A DNA stretch of 64,000 nt from Rhodococcus sp. 14-2470-1b. GTDB lineage: Bacteria > Actinomycetota > Actinomycetes > Mycobacteriales > Mycobacteriaceae. The notes under the pieces were generated by a model. That model saw nothing but the letters and a program-made list of their open reading frames with translations, searched no databases and had not been told where the DNA came from. Shown piece after piece: positions 26,316-35,549 of this stretch (positions are counted from its first letter, which is position 1; each line of letters opens with the position of its first letter). Both the position numbers and the translations under genes were made by a program. The stretch is taken from the NCBI RefSeq assembly GCF_002259415.1, contig NZ_NPFY01000012.1:62001-126000 (forward strand), written 5' to 3'.

Positions 26316-27506
26316 ATGCACCGACTCGGTCACGGCGACAGCGGTCCCGCCGTCGCAGAGGTACGGAGCACGCTGGTTTCTCTCGGATTCCTGCTGGATA
26401 CCGCGTCGCCCACCACTGATGACGCGCTGCACTGGAGTGCACCCACCTCGGAGTTCGACTCGTCGCTCGATGGCGCCGTCCGTGCGTTCCAGCAACACCG
26501 CGGCCTGCTGGTCGACGGCATCGTGGGCCCCGCGACGTACCGCTCCCTCAAGGAAGCGTCCTACCGGCTCGGCGCTCGCACTCTCATCTACCAGTTGTCG
26601 GCGCCGCTGTACGGCGACGATGTCGCGACCCTCCAGACTCGTCTACAGGATCTGGGTTTCTACAGCGAACGTGTCGACGGATACTTCGGTCCCAAGACAC
26701 ACGAGGGTCTGTCCTCGTTCCAGCGTGAGATCGGCCTGTCTCCCGACGGCATCTGCGGGCCCGCCACACTGCGTTCCCTCGAGTTGCTGGGTGCACGCGT
26801 CACGGGTGGATCCCCACACGCCATCAGCGAAGAAGAGTTGGTACGGCAGTCCGGCCCACAGCTGACCGGCAAGCGTATCGTCATCGACCCCGATCTCGGC
26901 GGAGCGGATACCGGTCTGATCGTCGACGGCTTGTACGGCCGAATCTCCGAAGCCGAAATTCTGTGGGACGTGGCAAGCCGCCTCGAGGGCCGCATGGCGG
27001 CTACCGGTATGGAGACGTTCCTCTCGAGGGCGCGCGGCACCAATCCCAGTGTCGCCGAACGCGCCGAGACCTCCAACGCCTTCAATGCCGACCTGATGAT
27101 TTCGCTTCGATGTGCGTCGAGTTCCAGCACCGCCGCCAACGGCGTCGCCAGCTTCCACTTCGGTAACTCGCACGGTTCCACCTCCCTCATCGGCCAGGTC
27201 CTCACCGGTTACATCCAACGCGAAATCGTGGCTCGCACACCACTTCTCGATTGCCGTAGCCACGGCCGCACATGGGATCTGTTGCGGCTCACCAACATGC
27301 CCACCGTTCAGGTGGATCTCGGCTACCTCACCAACTCGGCGGACGTAGCAGTCCTCGGTGATCCTCGCTCACGCGACATCATCGCCGAAGCAATCCTGAT
27401 CGCGGTCAAGCGTCTCTACCTACTCGGACAGGACGATCAACCGACGGGCACCTTCACGTTCGCGGAACTCCTGGCCGAAGAACTGGCCGCAGCCGACAGG
27501 CGCTGA
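26316..27506 (+). CDS. cwlM: CwlM-type pseudo-amidase, regulator of peptidoglycan synthesis
   Basis: The 396-residue protein has two peptidoglycan-binding-1 domains (about residues 5-75 and 85-155) and an amidase-3 fold (about 185-370). The zinc and catalytic residues of active amidases are replaced: the DPGHGG motif is DPDLGG, the second histidine region is ISLRCAS, and the terminal catalytic glutamate is in VDLGYLTN (Asp). It lacks a signal peptide. In mycobacteria CwlM is a cytoplasmic PknB substrate that activates MurA, and a pknB gene lies at the right end of this window. ATG 26316 has an AGGAGG ribosome site. The frame is open from 26205, but nothing supports an earlier start. Confidence 0.9.
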   Translation: MHRLGHGDSGPAVAEVRSTLVSLGFLLDTASPTTDDALHWSAPTSEFDSSLDGAVRAFQQHRGLLVDGIVGPATYRSLKEASYRLGARTLIYQLSAPLYGDDVATLQTRLQDLGFYSERVDGYFGPKTHEGLSSFQREIGLSPDGICGPATLRSLELLGARVTGGSPHAISEEELVRQSGPQLTGKRIVIDPDLGGADTGLIVDGLYGRISEAEILWDVASRLEGRMAATGMETFLSRARGTNPSVAERAETSNAFNADLMISLRCASSSSTAANGVASFHFGNSHGSTSLIGQVLTGYIQREIVARTPLLDCRSHGRTWDLLRLTNMPTVQVDLGYLTNSADVAVLGDPRSRDIIAEAILIAVKRLYLLGQDDQPTGTFTFAELLAEELAAADRR

Positions 27507-27587
27507 CAAAACCAGCCGACAGGCGCTGACACCAGCCGACAAAGCCAGCCGACGGGCAGATGTCAGCGGGGTTTGTCAGCGGGGTTT
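27491..27587. repeat. Short tandem repeats spanning two convergent stop codons
   Basis: AGCCGACAGGCGCTGAC occurs identically at 27491-27507 and 27514-27530, with partial AGCCGAC copies beyond; the first copy contains the cwlM stop. From the other side GTCAGCGGGGTTT occurs at 27562-27574 and 27575-27587, and a third start at 27588 contains the stop of the convergent gene. Each array thus duplicates a gene end. Confidence 0.85.
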
Positions 27588-27588
27588 G

Positions 27589-28275
27589 TCAGCGGACTCC
27601 GACGGGCGTCTTGTGCTCGATTTCCACCATCGTCAGGCTCGCTGCGATGAGGAGCTGCTCGAGCGCCGATTCGACGTCTTCCTTCCAACCGTGGTCACGG
27701 TCGAGCTCGAGGCGAAGGCGAGGGTAACGGTGATGAGGCGCAACAACTTCGAAACCCGTTTTTTCGAGGAAATCCGCGTCGATCATGCACATGGCCTCCG
27801 TGCACACCAACGACGCCGATGCTCTCGGCCCCTGCACCTCGTCGTCGTCGGTGCGTCGTAGGCCGAACGCCTCGAGTGCCCGCACGCCGCGGTTGACCAG
27901 ATCTGCGACGACAGCTTGAATCAGCGCTGCCGAGTTTCCTTCGCTGTCGACGTCGGATTCGGTTCGGAGGGTTGTCAACAGTACGGCGTCGGCACTTACC
28001 GGCGACGTCGGAAATTTCGATGCCCGGGGAACGGCACTCGGAGGGGCGTACAGGGCACAGCCCGCTGTTGCACCGTCGAGTGTGAGCAATTGTCCACAGG
28101 ATCCCCACTCGAGCATGATCATCGACAACCATGCTTCGTTCTCGAGCTCGAGATCTACGGCACCGTCATCTGCTTTGTCGGTAGCTGGATCGAGTACCCA
28201 GAAGCGGCACCGCCGTGTGTGGGTCGGTAGTCGATCGAAGGAGTCCAACGTGACTCCCGTGACGAGCGGCGACAC
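27589..28275 (-). CDS. Conserved acetyltransferase-like protein (Rv3916c-like)
   Basis: The 228-residue protein has a GNAT-like layout: an N-terminal half with ALYAPPSAVPRASKFPTSPVSADAVLLTTL, a central segment ALIQAVVADLVNRGVRALEAFG, and a C-terminal FLEKTGFEVVAPHHRYPRLRLEL typical of the last GNAT strand. It is cytosolic. By position it equals Rv3916c, always found between cwlM and parB. The GTG start follows a minus-strand TAGGCT box (28299-28294) by about 18 nt. The acetyl acceptor is unknown. Confidence 0.82.
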   Translation of the reverse strand: MSPLVTGVTLDSFDRLPTHTRRCRFWVLDPATDKADDGAVDLELENEAWLSMIMLEWGSCGQLLTLDGATAGCALYAPPSAVPRASKFPTSPVSADAVLLTTLRTESDVDSEGNSAALIQAVVADLVNRGVRALEAFGLRRTDDDEVQGPRASASLVCTEAMCMIDADFLEKTGFEVVAPHHRYPRLRLELDRDHGWKEDVESALEQLLIAASLTMVEIEHKTPVGVR

Positions 28276-28499
28276 TGCTTACCTCAGCTTCCAAGCCTAG
28301 AACCTTCGGCGTCCCGCACAGAACATCGGGCACGCTCGTCAAGAATATGCGATCGATCTGCCCGTCGCGCCTCATGTAGCGGGCGCCGAGCCGACCGACC
28401 TCGTCCGGTCACACCTGGAATCGAAGTGTCCGCTGTAAAGTTCTGCACTGCAGTACTTTTCACGTTCTCGACGTACATCCTCGTCCGATCTTCCAGCAC

Positions 28500-28518
28500 T
28501 TACGTCACCGTGACGTAA
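28500..28518. promoter_or_regulatory. Perfect 19-bp palindrome downstream of parB
   Basis: TTACGTCAC-C-GTGACGTAA is a perfect odd-centred palindrome in the 276-bp gap between parB and the Rv3916c-like gene. It lacks a T-run, so an operator-like binding site is at least as likely as a terminator. The rest of the gap shows nothing else recognisable. Confidence 0.6.
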
Positions 28519-28551
28519 TGACCGTGTGTGTCTGTACCTGAATTTTCGCGG

Positions 28552-29595
28552 CTACTTCTTCTTCTGATTTTCCATCATCTCGACGATGCGCTGAAGATCG
28601 TCGACCGAGCCGAACTCGACCACAATCTTTCCTTTTTTCTTACCGAGGCTCACCGTAACTCGGGTGTCGAACGAATCGGAGAGACGATCCGCGACATCCT
28701 GGAGCCCCGGCATCTGAATCGGCTTCCGCCGCGGAGCAGGATTCGGACCCGAACTGTCCTCCCGATTTGCGAGAGTGACCGCTTCCTCCGTCGCTCGGAC
28801 GGACATGCCTTCCGCGACGATCCGCGCCGCGAGAGCCTCCTGGGCGTCGGTCCCAGCGTCGAGTGAAAGCAATGCACGCGCATGGCCGGCAGACAGGACA
28901 CCCGCTGCGACGCGACGTTGCACCGCGATCGGCAGCTTGAGAAGACGAATCATGTTGGTGACAACTGGCCGAGATCGGCCGATCTTGGCCGCCAATTCCT
29001 CGTGCGTGACGTCGAATTCTTCGAGGAGTTGCTGATACGCCGCGGCCTCCTCGAGCGGATTGAGTTGAACGCGGTGAATGTTCTCGAGCAGGGCGTCGCG
29101 CAACATCGCGTCATCTGCGGTCTCCCGAACGATCGCCGGGATGGACTCCAAGCCCGCTTCCTGGCTCGCGCGCCACCGACGCTCGCCCATCACGAGCTCG
29201 TACTTACCGCCTTCGAGCGTGCGTACGACGATCGGTTGCATCAACCCGAATTCACGGATCGAGTGGACCAGTTCAGCGAGCGCCTCGTCGTCGAACACGC
29301 TGCGGGGCTGCTTCGGGTTCGGCTGAATCAGCCCAGGAGGAATCTCGCGGTAGACCGCACCCGCGGGGGAGAGGTCCTCGTCGGAACTCCGCACCGGCGG
29401 TGTCGGCGTGGGCGCCGACGCCACCTCTTCGGCCGATCCTGCGGCGGCCGGCTTCGGTTTGGCACGCGTCGCCGAGTTGTCCTTACCGATCACGACGTCC
29501 GCTGCCGCGTTGCCGAGCCGAGGTCCTGCGTCCGGTCCGGTGGGAATCAGTGCGGCCAGTCCGCGACCCAAACCGCCTTTACGTGTCTGACTCAT
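28552..29595 (-). CDS. parB: Chromosome-partitioning protein ParB
   Basis: The 347-residue CTP-dependent clamp binds parS and spreads to form the segregation complex. It starts [18 protein letters not shown]. The N-terminal ParB/Srx domain shows [17 protein letters not shown] and the CTP-site motif GERRWRAS. The parS-reading helix-turn-helix region includes [10 protein letters not shown], and the C-terminal dimer domain ends in a lysine-rich tail. It lies 5 bp after parA in the order rsmG-parA-parB. Eight parS sites lie in and upstream of parA. Confidence 0.98.
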   Translation of the reverse strand: MSQTRKGGLGRGLAALIPTGPDAGPRLGNAAADVVIGKDNSATRAKPKPAAAGSAEEVASAPTPTPPVRSSDEDLSPAGAVYREIPPGLIQPNPKQPRSVFDDEALAELVHSIREFGLMQPIVVRTLEGGKYELVMGERRWRASQEAGLESIPAIVRETADDAMLRDALLENIHRVQLNPLEEAAAYQQLLEEFDVTHEELAAKIGRSRPVVTNMIRLLKLPIAVQRRVAAGVLSAGHARALLSLDAGTDAQEALAARIVAEGMSVRATEEAVTLANREDSSGPNPAPRRKPIQMPGLQDVADRLSDSFDTRVTVSLGKKKGKIVVEFGSVDDLQRIVEMMENQKKK

Positions 29596-29600
29596 AGTTC

Positions 29601-30641
29601 CTAGTGCTCCTGCGTTCCGTCGGATGCTGCGCCTGCGGACCGCGCTGCCAGTTCTCTACCCGCGTCCAGATAGCTCATCGCACCGCGTGAGCCGGGGTCG
29701 TAATCCAAGACAGTCATCCCGTAGCCGGGCGCCTCCGAGACCTTGACACTGCGCGGAATCACGGCGCGGAGGACTGCGTCACCGAAGTGTTTCCGGACCT
29801 CTTCGGCAACCTGATCCGCAAGTTTCGTACGTCCGTCGTACATCGTCAGGATCACCGTGGACACATGCAGGGCGGGGTTCAGATGCGCCTGTACCAACTC
29901 GATGTTGCGTAGCAACTGACCCACACCCTCGAGGGCGTAGTACTCGCACTGGATCGGGATCAGTACTTCAGTCGCCGCAACCAACGCGTTGACGGTCAAC
30001 AGACCCAGCGAGGGCGGGCAGTCGATCAACACGAAGTCCGCGTCGATGGAGTCGAGATCGGCCAGTGCGGTCTTCAGGCGTCCCTCACGAGCCACCATGG
30101 AGACCAGCTCGATCTCTGCACCGGCGAGGTCGATCGTCGCCGGAATGCAGTACAGGCGCTCGCTGTGGGGGCTTTGTTGGATGGCGTCTCGGGCGCTGAC
30201 TTCACCGATCAGAACCTCATAGCTCGACGGCACCCCGGAGTGATGCTCGACGCCCAGAGCGGTGCTGGCGTTGCCCTGAGGGTCGAGATCCACTACCAGC
30301 ACGGTCAGCCCTTGGATCGCGAGCGCAGCAGCTAGGTTGACCGCAGTTGTCGTCTTGCCGACGCCACCCTTCTGGTTGGCAATTGTCAACATCCGTCGCT
30401 TGTCCGGCTTTGGGAGTGTGACGCTGCCTGGGTGCAGTACCTGGCTGGCTCTGTGGGCCGCCGCACCGATGGGAGTGTCGTCGGGGGAGATGCTGCTGTA
30501 GGCGCCGAAACCAGATCCGTCCGTCGCTTTCGATCCTGCGCCGCCCCGGGAACTTCGGGACCTCGGCGCAGAGGATTCTGTTTCACGTGAAACGTTGTCT
30601 TCTGTTTCACGTGAAACAGTGGGATCGGATCCACCCGACAT
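29601..30641 (-). CDS. parA: Chromosome-partitioning ATPase ParA
   Basis: The 346-residue Walker-type ATPase moves ParB-parS complexes along the nucleoid. A disordered N-terminus of about 90 residues contains two VSRET motifs, each coded by a parS site. The deviant Walker A motif is [16 protein letters not shown] (about residues 88-103), Walker A' is [10 protein letters not shown] and Walker B is [11 protein letters not shown]. It lies between rsmG and parB on the same strand, the standard origin-proximal arrangement. Confidence 0.98.
   Translation of the reverse strand: MSGGSDPTVSRETEDNVSRETESSAPRSRSSRGGAGSKATDGSGFGAYSSISPDDTPIGAAAHRASQVLHPGSVTLPKPDKRRMLTIANQKGGVGKTTTAVNLAAALAIQGLTVLVVDLDPQGNASTALGVEHHSGVPSSYEVLIGEVSARDAIQQSPHSERLYCIPATIDLAGAEIELVSMVAREGRLKTALADLDSIDADFVLIDCPPSLGLLTVNALVAATEVLIPIQCEYYALEGVGQLLRNIELVQAHLNPALHVSTVILTMYDGRTKLADQVAEEVRKHFGDAVLRAVIPRSVKVSEAPGYGMTVLDYDPGSRGAMSYLDAGRELAARSAGAASDGTQEH
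30579..30594. promoter_or_regulatory. parS site 1 (inside parA)
   Basis: TGTTTCACGTGAAACG matches the consensus TGTTTCACGTGAAACA at 15 of 16 positions and codes VSRET of ParA. Confidence 0.97.
30603..30618. promoter_or_regulatory. parS site 2 (inside parA)
   Basis: TGTTTCACGTGAAACA is a perfect consensus parS, 24 bp from site 1. Confidence 0.98.
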
Positions 30642-30711
30642 ATGTGCTCCTTAATGCGGAACGGATTGAACTACGTGGATTGAGGGACTTGGCGCGAAGA
30701 CAAGTGCGGTC

Positions 30712-31389
30712 TCACGAACGCGGAAAGCGGCGAGGGACTCGTTCGGCACGAACCACGATCGTCGGCGTGGGAACAATGTCCACGCCACACTTGACGACCT
30801 CCAGCTTGCCAGCACCCATACGACCAAGGGAAGAGCGATCGCGTTCGATTTCCTCTTCGGCGCTGCTTCCTTTGAGCGCAAGCATCCGCCCGCGTTCGTG
30901 GATCAGCGGGAGAGACCATTTGGCAAGCTTCTCGAGCGGGGCAACGGCACGCGAGGTGACGACGTCGGCTCCACCGGCTTCCTTCTTCACGCCCGGCTGC
31001 TCGGCGCGGCCCCGGACCACCAACACGTCCAGTCCGGCGCCCTCGATGAATTCAGCGAGATAGACGGTGCGTCGAAGCAGTGGCTCTACGAGTGTCACGT
31101 GGAGATCGGGGCGCGCAATCGCGAGGGGGATTCCGGGCAGCCCCGCTCCGCTTCCTATGTCCACCACCCGCTCGCCCTCGTCGATCAGTTCACCGACTAC
31201 CGCGCAATTCAAGATGTGCCGCTCCCACAACCGAGGCACTTCGCGCGGACCGATCAACCCTCGCTCGACACCGAGCGTCGCCAACGACTCGTGATACTGC
31301 TTTGCCAGATCGAGCCGCGGTCCGAACACGCGCTCGGCGATGGCCAATACTCTGTCGTCATCAAGCGGCTCTGGTTGCACGTCCTCCAT
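30712..31389 (-). CDS. rsmG: 16S rRNA (guanine-527-N7) methyltransferase
   Basis: The 225-residue enzyme methylates G527 of 16S rRNA with SAM. The GidB family motifs are present: [13 protein letters not shown] (about residue 53), the SAM loop [17 protein letters not shown] (about 74-90), [11 protein letters not shown], and [10 protein letters not shown]. Gene order rsmG-parA-parB is conserved. Its start faces the 2-kb parS region, so its promoter must lie there. Confidence 0.97.
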   Translation of the reverse strand: MEDVQPEPLDDDRVLAIAERVFGPRLDLAKQYHESLATLGVERGLIGPREVPRLWERHILNCAVVGELIDEGERVVDIGSGAGLPGIPLAIARPDLHVTLVEPLLRRTVYLAEFIEGAGLDVLVVRGRAEQPGVKKEAGGADVVTSRAVAPLEKLAKWSLPLIHERGRMLALKGSSAEEEIERDRSSLGRMGAGKLEVVKCGVDIVPTPTIVVRAERVPRRFPRS

Positions 31390-31468
31390 CCTCCCGTGTA
31401 GGGGGTCGCAACACCAAACCCTCGAGGCGTATTGGCTCGGAAATCACCCAATTTCTCGTCAGTAGTCG

Positions 31469-31484
31469 AGTTTCACGTGGAACA
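31469..31484. promoter_or_regulatory. Degenerate parS-like site 3
   Basis: AGTTTCACGTGGAACA has one change in the right half (GTGGAAC for GTGAAAC). It lies about 80 bp upstream of rsmG and may bind ParB weakly. Confidence 0.6.
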
Positions 31485-31806
31485 GATGGATCCGACCAGG
31501 TGCGACCACCGGTCTCGGCCGCTGCCAACTGACCCTCATGGCGGCGTGGTGCATCGGAGCCGAACTCGGGGATCCGACCGCCACCCCGTCTGGCGGGCAT
31601 ACGGTTACAGCAGGTCGGCGATCAGTCTTGGACGCCGCTTGACCGAGGCCGGCGTAAACCTAGTCCCGTCATGAATCAGTTACTGGTTCTGTCGGAGGTT
31701 CGCAGCGGTCGTATACGAAGACTGCGTGCGGGAGTTCGGCAGCATTCGAAACTCGTGGTGTATCCACGACGGTCCAGCACTGCGCATCGCATCTTCTTCC
31801 TTTGTG

Positions 31807-31822
31807 GGTTTCACGTGAAACA
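31807..31822. promoter_or_regulatory. parS site 4
   Basis: GGTTTCACGTGAAACA carries the full 14-bp palindrome GTTTCACGTGAAAC and lies in non-coding DNA. Confidence 0.96.
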
Positions 31823-31990
31823 AGCCGATAGCGATTTGGTTCGATACCCAGCTGTGGTCACCTCCAACTCGGACGGCCGAGTGGACGCGACTCCATTGAC
31901 CAGAAATCCGGTTACCGACTTCAGTCCGTCGCGTCACGTCTAAACGGTGCGGCCGACTGACCCGCCGATCGGGGTGCATGAGTGCCGCCA

Positions 31991-32006
31991 GGTTTCACGT
32001 GAAACA
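31991..32006. promoter_or_regulatory. parS site 5
   Basis: GGTTTCACGTGAAACA carries the full 14-bp parS palindrome. Confidence 0.96.
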
Positions 32007-32735
32007 GGAGCCATCGCGCATGGGCATCCCTAACCCGGGACTACCGTTCGACGTGGTCGATCGCGTCAACCGGGGACACCATTCCGCTCGGTCAATCTGG
32101 GCTGCGATCCTGCCCTCTTCGCGGAACCGACGCGCAACGGTCAGCCCGCCCGCTCCGGACTCAATTCTGCCTCTGCACCGCACCGATCCCCGTGAATTCG
32201 GCGGAATCCAGCGACTGCGTCGTCTCGTCCCAACTGACCTCTCGTCATAGAACGGGCCCTTGCGAACGAACCTCGCCACGCGGACACCGGACTCACTCTC
32301 TGGATCGCACGTACTTCGAGATGTCCCTCCCGCCGACATTCGTTCGGTACATAGAGACCCTTCACTTCACATCTCACCGGGCGCACTCCATGCATCCCGC
32401 CGCCTCCGGGGTCGCCCACTCGAACGCCTACCGACACGTCTTCGATCACCCACGTCCGGGTTGTATCGCCGACCGGTCGTGCTGACCTATCGGACAGGGC
32501 GGTTCGCCGTCAATTCCCCTTCTCGCTTCACGAACTGTGGACCGCTGATCTGGGGCGGCCAGTTGTTGCATCATCAGGAGTCTGCCGTCGGTGGTCATCG
32601 ACCCGGTGGCGGTGCGTCGAATTCAGCGATCTGGACCGCCACCGGACGATCATGATTGGGCAATGCTGGAGTGGTGCCTCTCGAACCATGATGATCCCGA
32701 GCGTTAGTTTGCCAATACCGCCCGCTTGTCACCCA

Positions 32736-32751
32736 GGTTTCACGTGAAACA
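32736..32751. promoter_or_regulatory. parS site 6
   Basis: GGTTTCACGTGAAACA carries the full 14-bp parS palindrome. Confidence 0.96.
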
Positions 32752-32906
32752 CGGCCAGGAGGCGGAGCCGGGTTCCGGATCTCCCTACGTACACCGCGTA
32801 CAGCCGGGGGAGTGGAGGACGATCCGAAGCTAGAGCACATCTCCACGTCCACGCCAATCCGCGGACATCACCGATCCTGAACCGTCGCGAATCACCACAC
32901 CGATCG

Positions 32907-32922
32907 GGTTTCACGTGAAACA
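32907..32922. promoter_or_regulatory. parS site 7
   Basis: GGTTTCACGTGAAACA carries the full 14-bp parS palindrome. Confidence 0.96.
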
Positions 32923-33144
32923 GCCGCTTCGAACAACACCTTCCGATTCGTGATGTTGATACGTCGGCAACTGATCACTGCAAAATCGACGTCCTCTGTT
33001 CGGTGCCCGTGAACCGGCGTCGCTACACCCAGTACGCCAACCACCCTCACTAACCGAAATCCGAAATTGAACCTCGCTGTTGTTCCGACGGGGTAAGGCC
33101 GTCGATGACGTATCCGCTGCGTCGACCCGACCGACGCGCCTCCA

Positions 33145-33160
33145 AGTTTCACGTGAAACA
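33145..33160. promoter_or_regulatory. parS site 8
   Basis: AGTTTCACGTGAAACA carries the full 14-bp parS palindrome. It is the site nearest to dnaA, about 3.6 kb away. Confidence 0.96.
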
Positions 33161-33337
33161 CAGCCCCCTCGGCCCATCGGATTCGGCGCCATGTCGACGG
33201 GCTGAGCTGTCCGACACGATGTCACCGGCAACTGTCACAGTGACGTTTCATGGGCACAGTGGACTGCATGGGAAACACCCGAAAATTTGGTCCGGTCCAC
33301 GAATCACAACGGTGGAATTCGTCCTAGTCCTGATACA

Positions 33338-33370
33338 CGAAAGCCCCCGGCTGATTGCCGGGGGCTTTCG
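33338..33370 (-). terminator. Intrinsic terminator of the rpmH-khpB operon
   Basis: A perfect 14-bp stem CGAAAGCCCCCGGC (33338-33351) pairs with 33357-33370 around a 5-nt loop, about 55 bp after the khpB stop. It separates the operon from the parS region. Confidence 0.85.
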
Positions 33371-33424
33371 GTTCGAACTGACATCTTCGTCGAGATTCTC
33401 GACTGGGCGGGATCCGTCTCTTTG

Positions 33425-34063
33425 CTACGCCTTCACGACAACTACTCGTCGGGACGGTTCGACGCCCGTACTTTCGCTGTCCACGCCATCGATCTTCGCG
33501 ACGGCGTCGTGCACGATCTTCCGCTCGAAGGGAGTCATCGGCGTCAGTTCCTCGCGGTCGCCGCTCTCCAGGACACGACGTGCCGCTTCCACACCCAAGG
33601 TGCTCAGTTCGCTGCGTCGGTTGGCTCGCCATCCGGCGACATCGAGCATGAGCTTGCTGCGCTCACCGGTCGACTGCTGAACCGCCAGACGAGTCAGTTC
33701 CTGCAACGCGTCGAGAACCTCGCCCTTGCGTCCGACGAGTTTCGACAGATCGGAGCCACCGTCGATGCTCACAACCGCGCGATCGCCCTCGACATCCAGA
33801 TCGATGTCACCGTCGAAGTCGAGAACGTCGAGCAACTGCTCGAGGTAGTCGCCGGCAATCTCGCCTTCTTCGACGAGGTAGTCCTCCGAATCCTCGTCGT
33901 CGAGATCGTCCTCGTCGACCTGTGCGGCGTCGACGTTCTCGGGTGCGGCAACTACAGCTTCTGTGTCCGACTGCTCGGTGTCGACTGCCACGACTTCACT
34001 CGCTCCATCCCCAGCGCTCACCGCGTTGTCCGTGTTCGATTCTTGATCTGTATCTGCAGACAT
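33425..34063 (-). CDS. khpB: KhpB/Jag RNA-binding protein (KH and R3H domains)
   Basis: The 212-residue protein has an acidic disordered N-terminus (about 80 residues), a KH domain with SDLSKLVGRKGEVLDALQELTRL (about 105-130), and an R3H domain (about 150-205; ERSKLMLDVAGWRANRR...PMTPFERKIVHDAV). It binds RNA and in Gram-positives affects cell-division genes. The ATG at 34063 gives the family start. It ends the operon rpmH-rnpA-yidD-yidC-khpB. Confidence 0.94.
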   Translation of the reverse strand: MSADTDQESNTDNAVSAGDGASEVVAVDTEQSDTEAVVAAPENVDAAQVDEDDLDDEDSEDYLVEEGEIAGDYLEQLLDVLDFDGDIDLDVEGDRAVVSIDGGSDLSKLVGRKGEVLDALQELTRLAVQQSTGERSKLMLDVAGWRANRRSELSTLGVEAARRVLESGDREELTPMTPFERKIVHDAVAKIDGVDSESTGVEPSRRVVVVKA

Positions 34064-34087
34064 CTCTTGATCCTCGGTATCCGCGCG

Positions 34088-35206
34088 TCAGCGACGCTTG
34101 CGCTTGGACTTGCTTCGGTTGGCCTGTGGTCGCGGCTTGGGCTTCGCGGCGCCGGAGGAACTTGCGTTCGACGTGCCACCACTGCCCGAACTGCCGGTCG
34201 AATCCGCGTCCCCGTCGTCGGCCTGAATGTCGGCCTGAACGTCGTTGGACGCCAACTTCGAGAGTTTCGGACGTGCACCGGGCTTCGGCTTGCTCACGGG
34301 CTTCACTCCGGGCTTCGGCGCGTTCTCGGATCGCTTCTCGAGTGCAACCTGCTTCTTCGCTGCTTCCTCTTTGTCGATCTTGCCGAACACGAGGTGCTGC
34401 TGACCGTACGTCCACGCGTTGTTACTCACCCAGTAGAGCAGGATGGCGATGGGCAGGAAGGCACCGAACGCCAGAACGCCGAGAGGGAAGACGTACAGCG
34501 CGAGCTTGTTCATGATGGCGGACTGTGGGTTGGCCGCAGCAGCCTCGCTCTGACGAGCCACCGACGCACGCGAGTTCAGGTGCGTCGCGACGGCCGCGAT
34601 GATCATGAGCGGCACGGACACTGCGACGATCGTCCACACTGCCGGGATGCCGAGGCCGAGATCGGGGTTGGCATAGGCGTCGAGCTGATCCTGCGGCATC
34701 GTGATGAATGCGGAGATCGGAGCGCCGAACAGACGGGCGTCCAGGAACGAGTTGACGTCATCGACGTTGAACGCATAGTTCGGAAGCGATCGGGTCTCTT
34801 GCGCACTGAGGCCGAGCTGACCGAATCCGGTGCCTGTTCGGTTGAACGAACGAAGCACATGGAACAGACCGATGAACACAGGCGCCTGAGCAAGGACCGG
34901 GAGGCAACCCATGATCGGGTTGAAGCCGTGCTCCTTCTGCAGCTTCTGCATTTCGACGGCCATGCGCTGCTTGTCTTTGCCGTACTTCTTCTGCAGTGCC
35001 TTGATCTGCGGCTGCAGCTCCTGCATCTGCCGAGTCGTACGCACCTGTTTGACGAAGGGCTTGTACAGAATCAAGCGAAGCGTGAACACCAGGAACACCA
35101 CGGACAGCGCCCAGGCGAAGCCGTTGTCGTCGCCGAGAACGGCGCCGAACACCTTGTGCCATACCCAGAGAATCCAGGAGACCGGATAGTAGATGAAATC
35201 GAGCAC
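34088..35206 (-). CDS. yidC: Membrane protein insertase YidC
   Basis: The 372-residue protein inserts and folds membrane proteins alone or with SecYEG. The start [18 protein letters not shown] and the helix signature [20 protein letters not shown] are typical of Gram-positive YidC/Oxa1, with about five hydrophobic segments. The C-terminal tail (about residues 290-372) is long, basic and Ser/Gly-rich, ending KSKRKRR, which suits ribosome binding. A GTG start lies 4 bp after the yidD stop. Confidence 0.97.
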   Translation of the reverse strand: MLDFIYYPVSWILWVWHKVFGAVLGDDNGFAWALSVVFLVFTLRLILYKPFVKQVRTTRQMQELQPQIKALQKKYGKDKQRMAVEMQKLQKEHGFNPIMGCLPVLAQAPVFIGLFHVLRSFNRTGTGFGQLGLSAQETRSLPNYAFNVDDVNSFLDARLFGAPISAFITMPQDQLDAYANPDLGLGIPAVWTIVAVSVPLMIIAAVATHLNSRASVARQSEAAAANPQSAIMNKLALYVFPLGVLAFGAFLPIAILLYWVSNNAWTYGQQHLVFGKIDKEEAAKKQVALEKRSENAPKPGVKPVSKPKPGARPKLSKLASNDVQADIQADDGDADSTGSSGSGGTSNASSSGAAKPKPRPQANRSKSKRKRR

Positions 35207-35210
35207 GGGT

Positions 35211-35549
35211 CTATGTACTCCTCTGTTCGTCCACTCCTACGAACGAGTGGATGTCTTCGGTCGAAGTCTGTGTTGCATCGCTGCAGGTTCGGTGTCGCCA
35301 CGAACCGCGCTCGGGCACCGGATCCCAACCTCCAGAGTGCCAGGGGGCGCATTTGAGCAAGCGAGCGATAGCGAGGATCGAGCCTTTGATTGCACCGTGG
35401 GTCTTCAACGCATCGACGGCGTACTCACTGCAGGTGGGGATGAATCTGCAGGTAGGCAGCCGAAGCGGAGACACATAATTGCGGTACAGCTGGATCGAGA
35501 AGACAAGTGTTCGTACCGGGAGCGAACGAACTAGTTGGAGAAGGCTCAT
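35211..35549 (-). CDS. yidD: Membrane protein insertion efficiency factor YidD
   Basis: The 112-residue protein has the YidD signature [39 protein letters not shown] with conserved cysteines. Its ATG directly abuts the rnpA stop (TAAATG), so translation is probably coupled. It assists YidC-dependent insertion at the inner face of the membrane. Confidence 0.97.
   Translation of the reverse strand: MSLLQLVRSLPVRTLVFSIQLYRNYVSPLRLPTCRFIPTCSEYAVDALKTHGAIKGSILAIARLLKCAPWHSGGWDPVPERGSWRHRTCSDATQTSTEDIHSFVGVDEQRST

Larger units (their letters stand above)
31390..33337. other. Gene-free parS region (centromere-like)
   Basis: About 1.95 kb between rsmG and the terminator after khpB holds no credible gene. 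Its open frames are all under 140 codons, lack ribosome sites, and are broken up by the parS sites. It contains six of the eight parS sites, so it appears to be the main ParB loading zone. A small palindrome GTCAC-A-GTGAC (33235-33245) resembles the core of the 19-bp palindrome after parB. Confidence 0.8.

Noticed and set aside
28284-28499. 71-codon minus-strand frame between parB and the Rv3916c-like gene
   Set aside because: No ribosome site or family likeness was found, and it overlaps the promoter of the neighbouring gene.
31390-33337. Several 60-130-codon frames in the parS region
   Set aside because: They have no ribosome sites, no recognisable domains, and are interrupted by or contain the parS palindromes.
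33287-35356. 689-codon plus-strand frame across khpB and yidC
   Set aside because: It runs through the khpB terminator region and opposite two well-supported genes, so it is a shadow frame.
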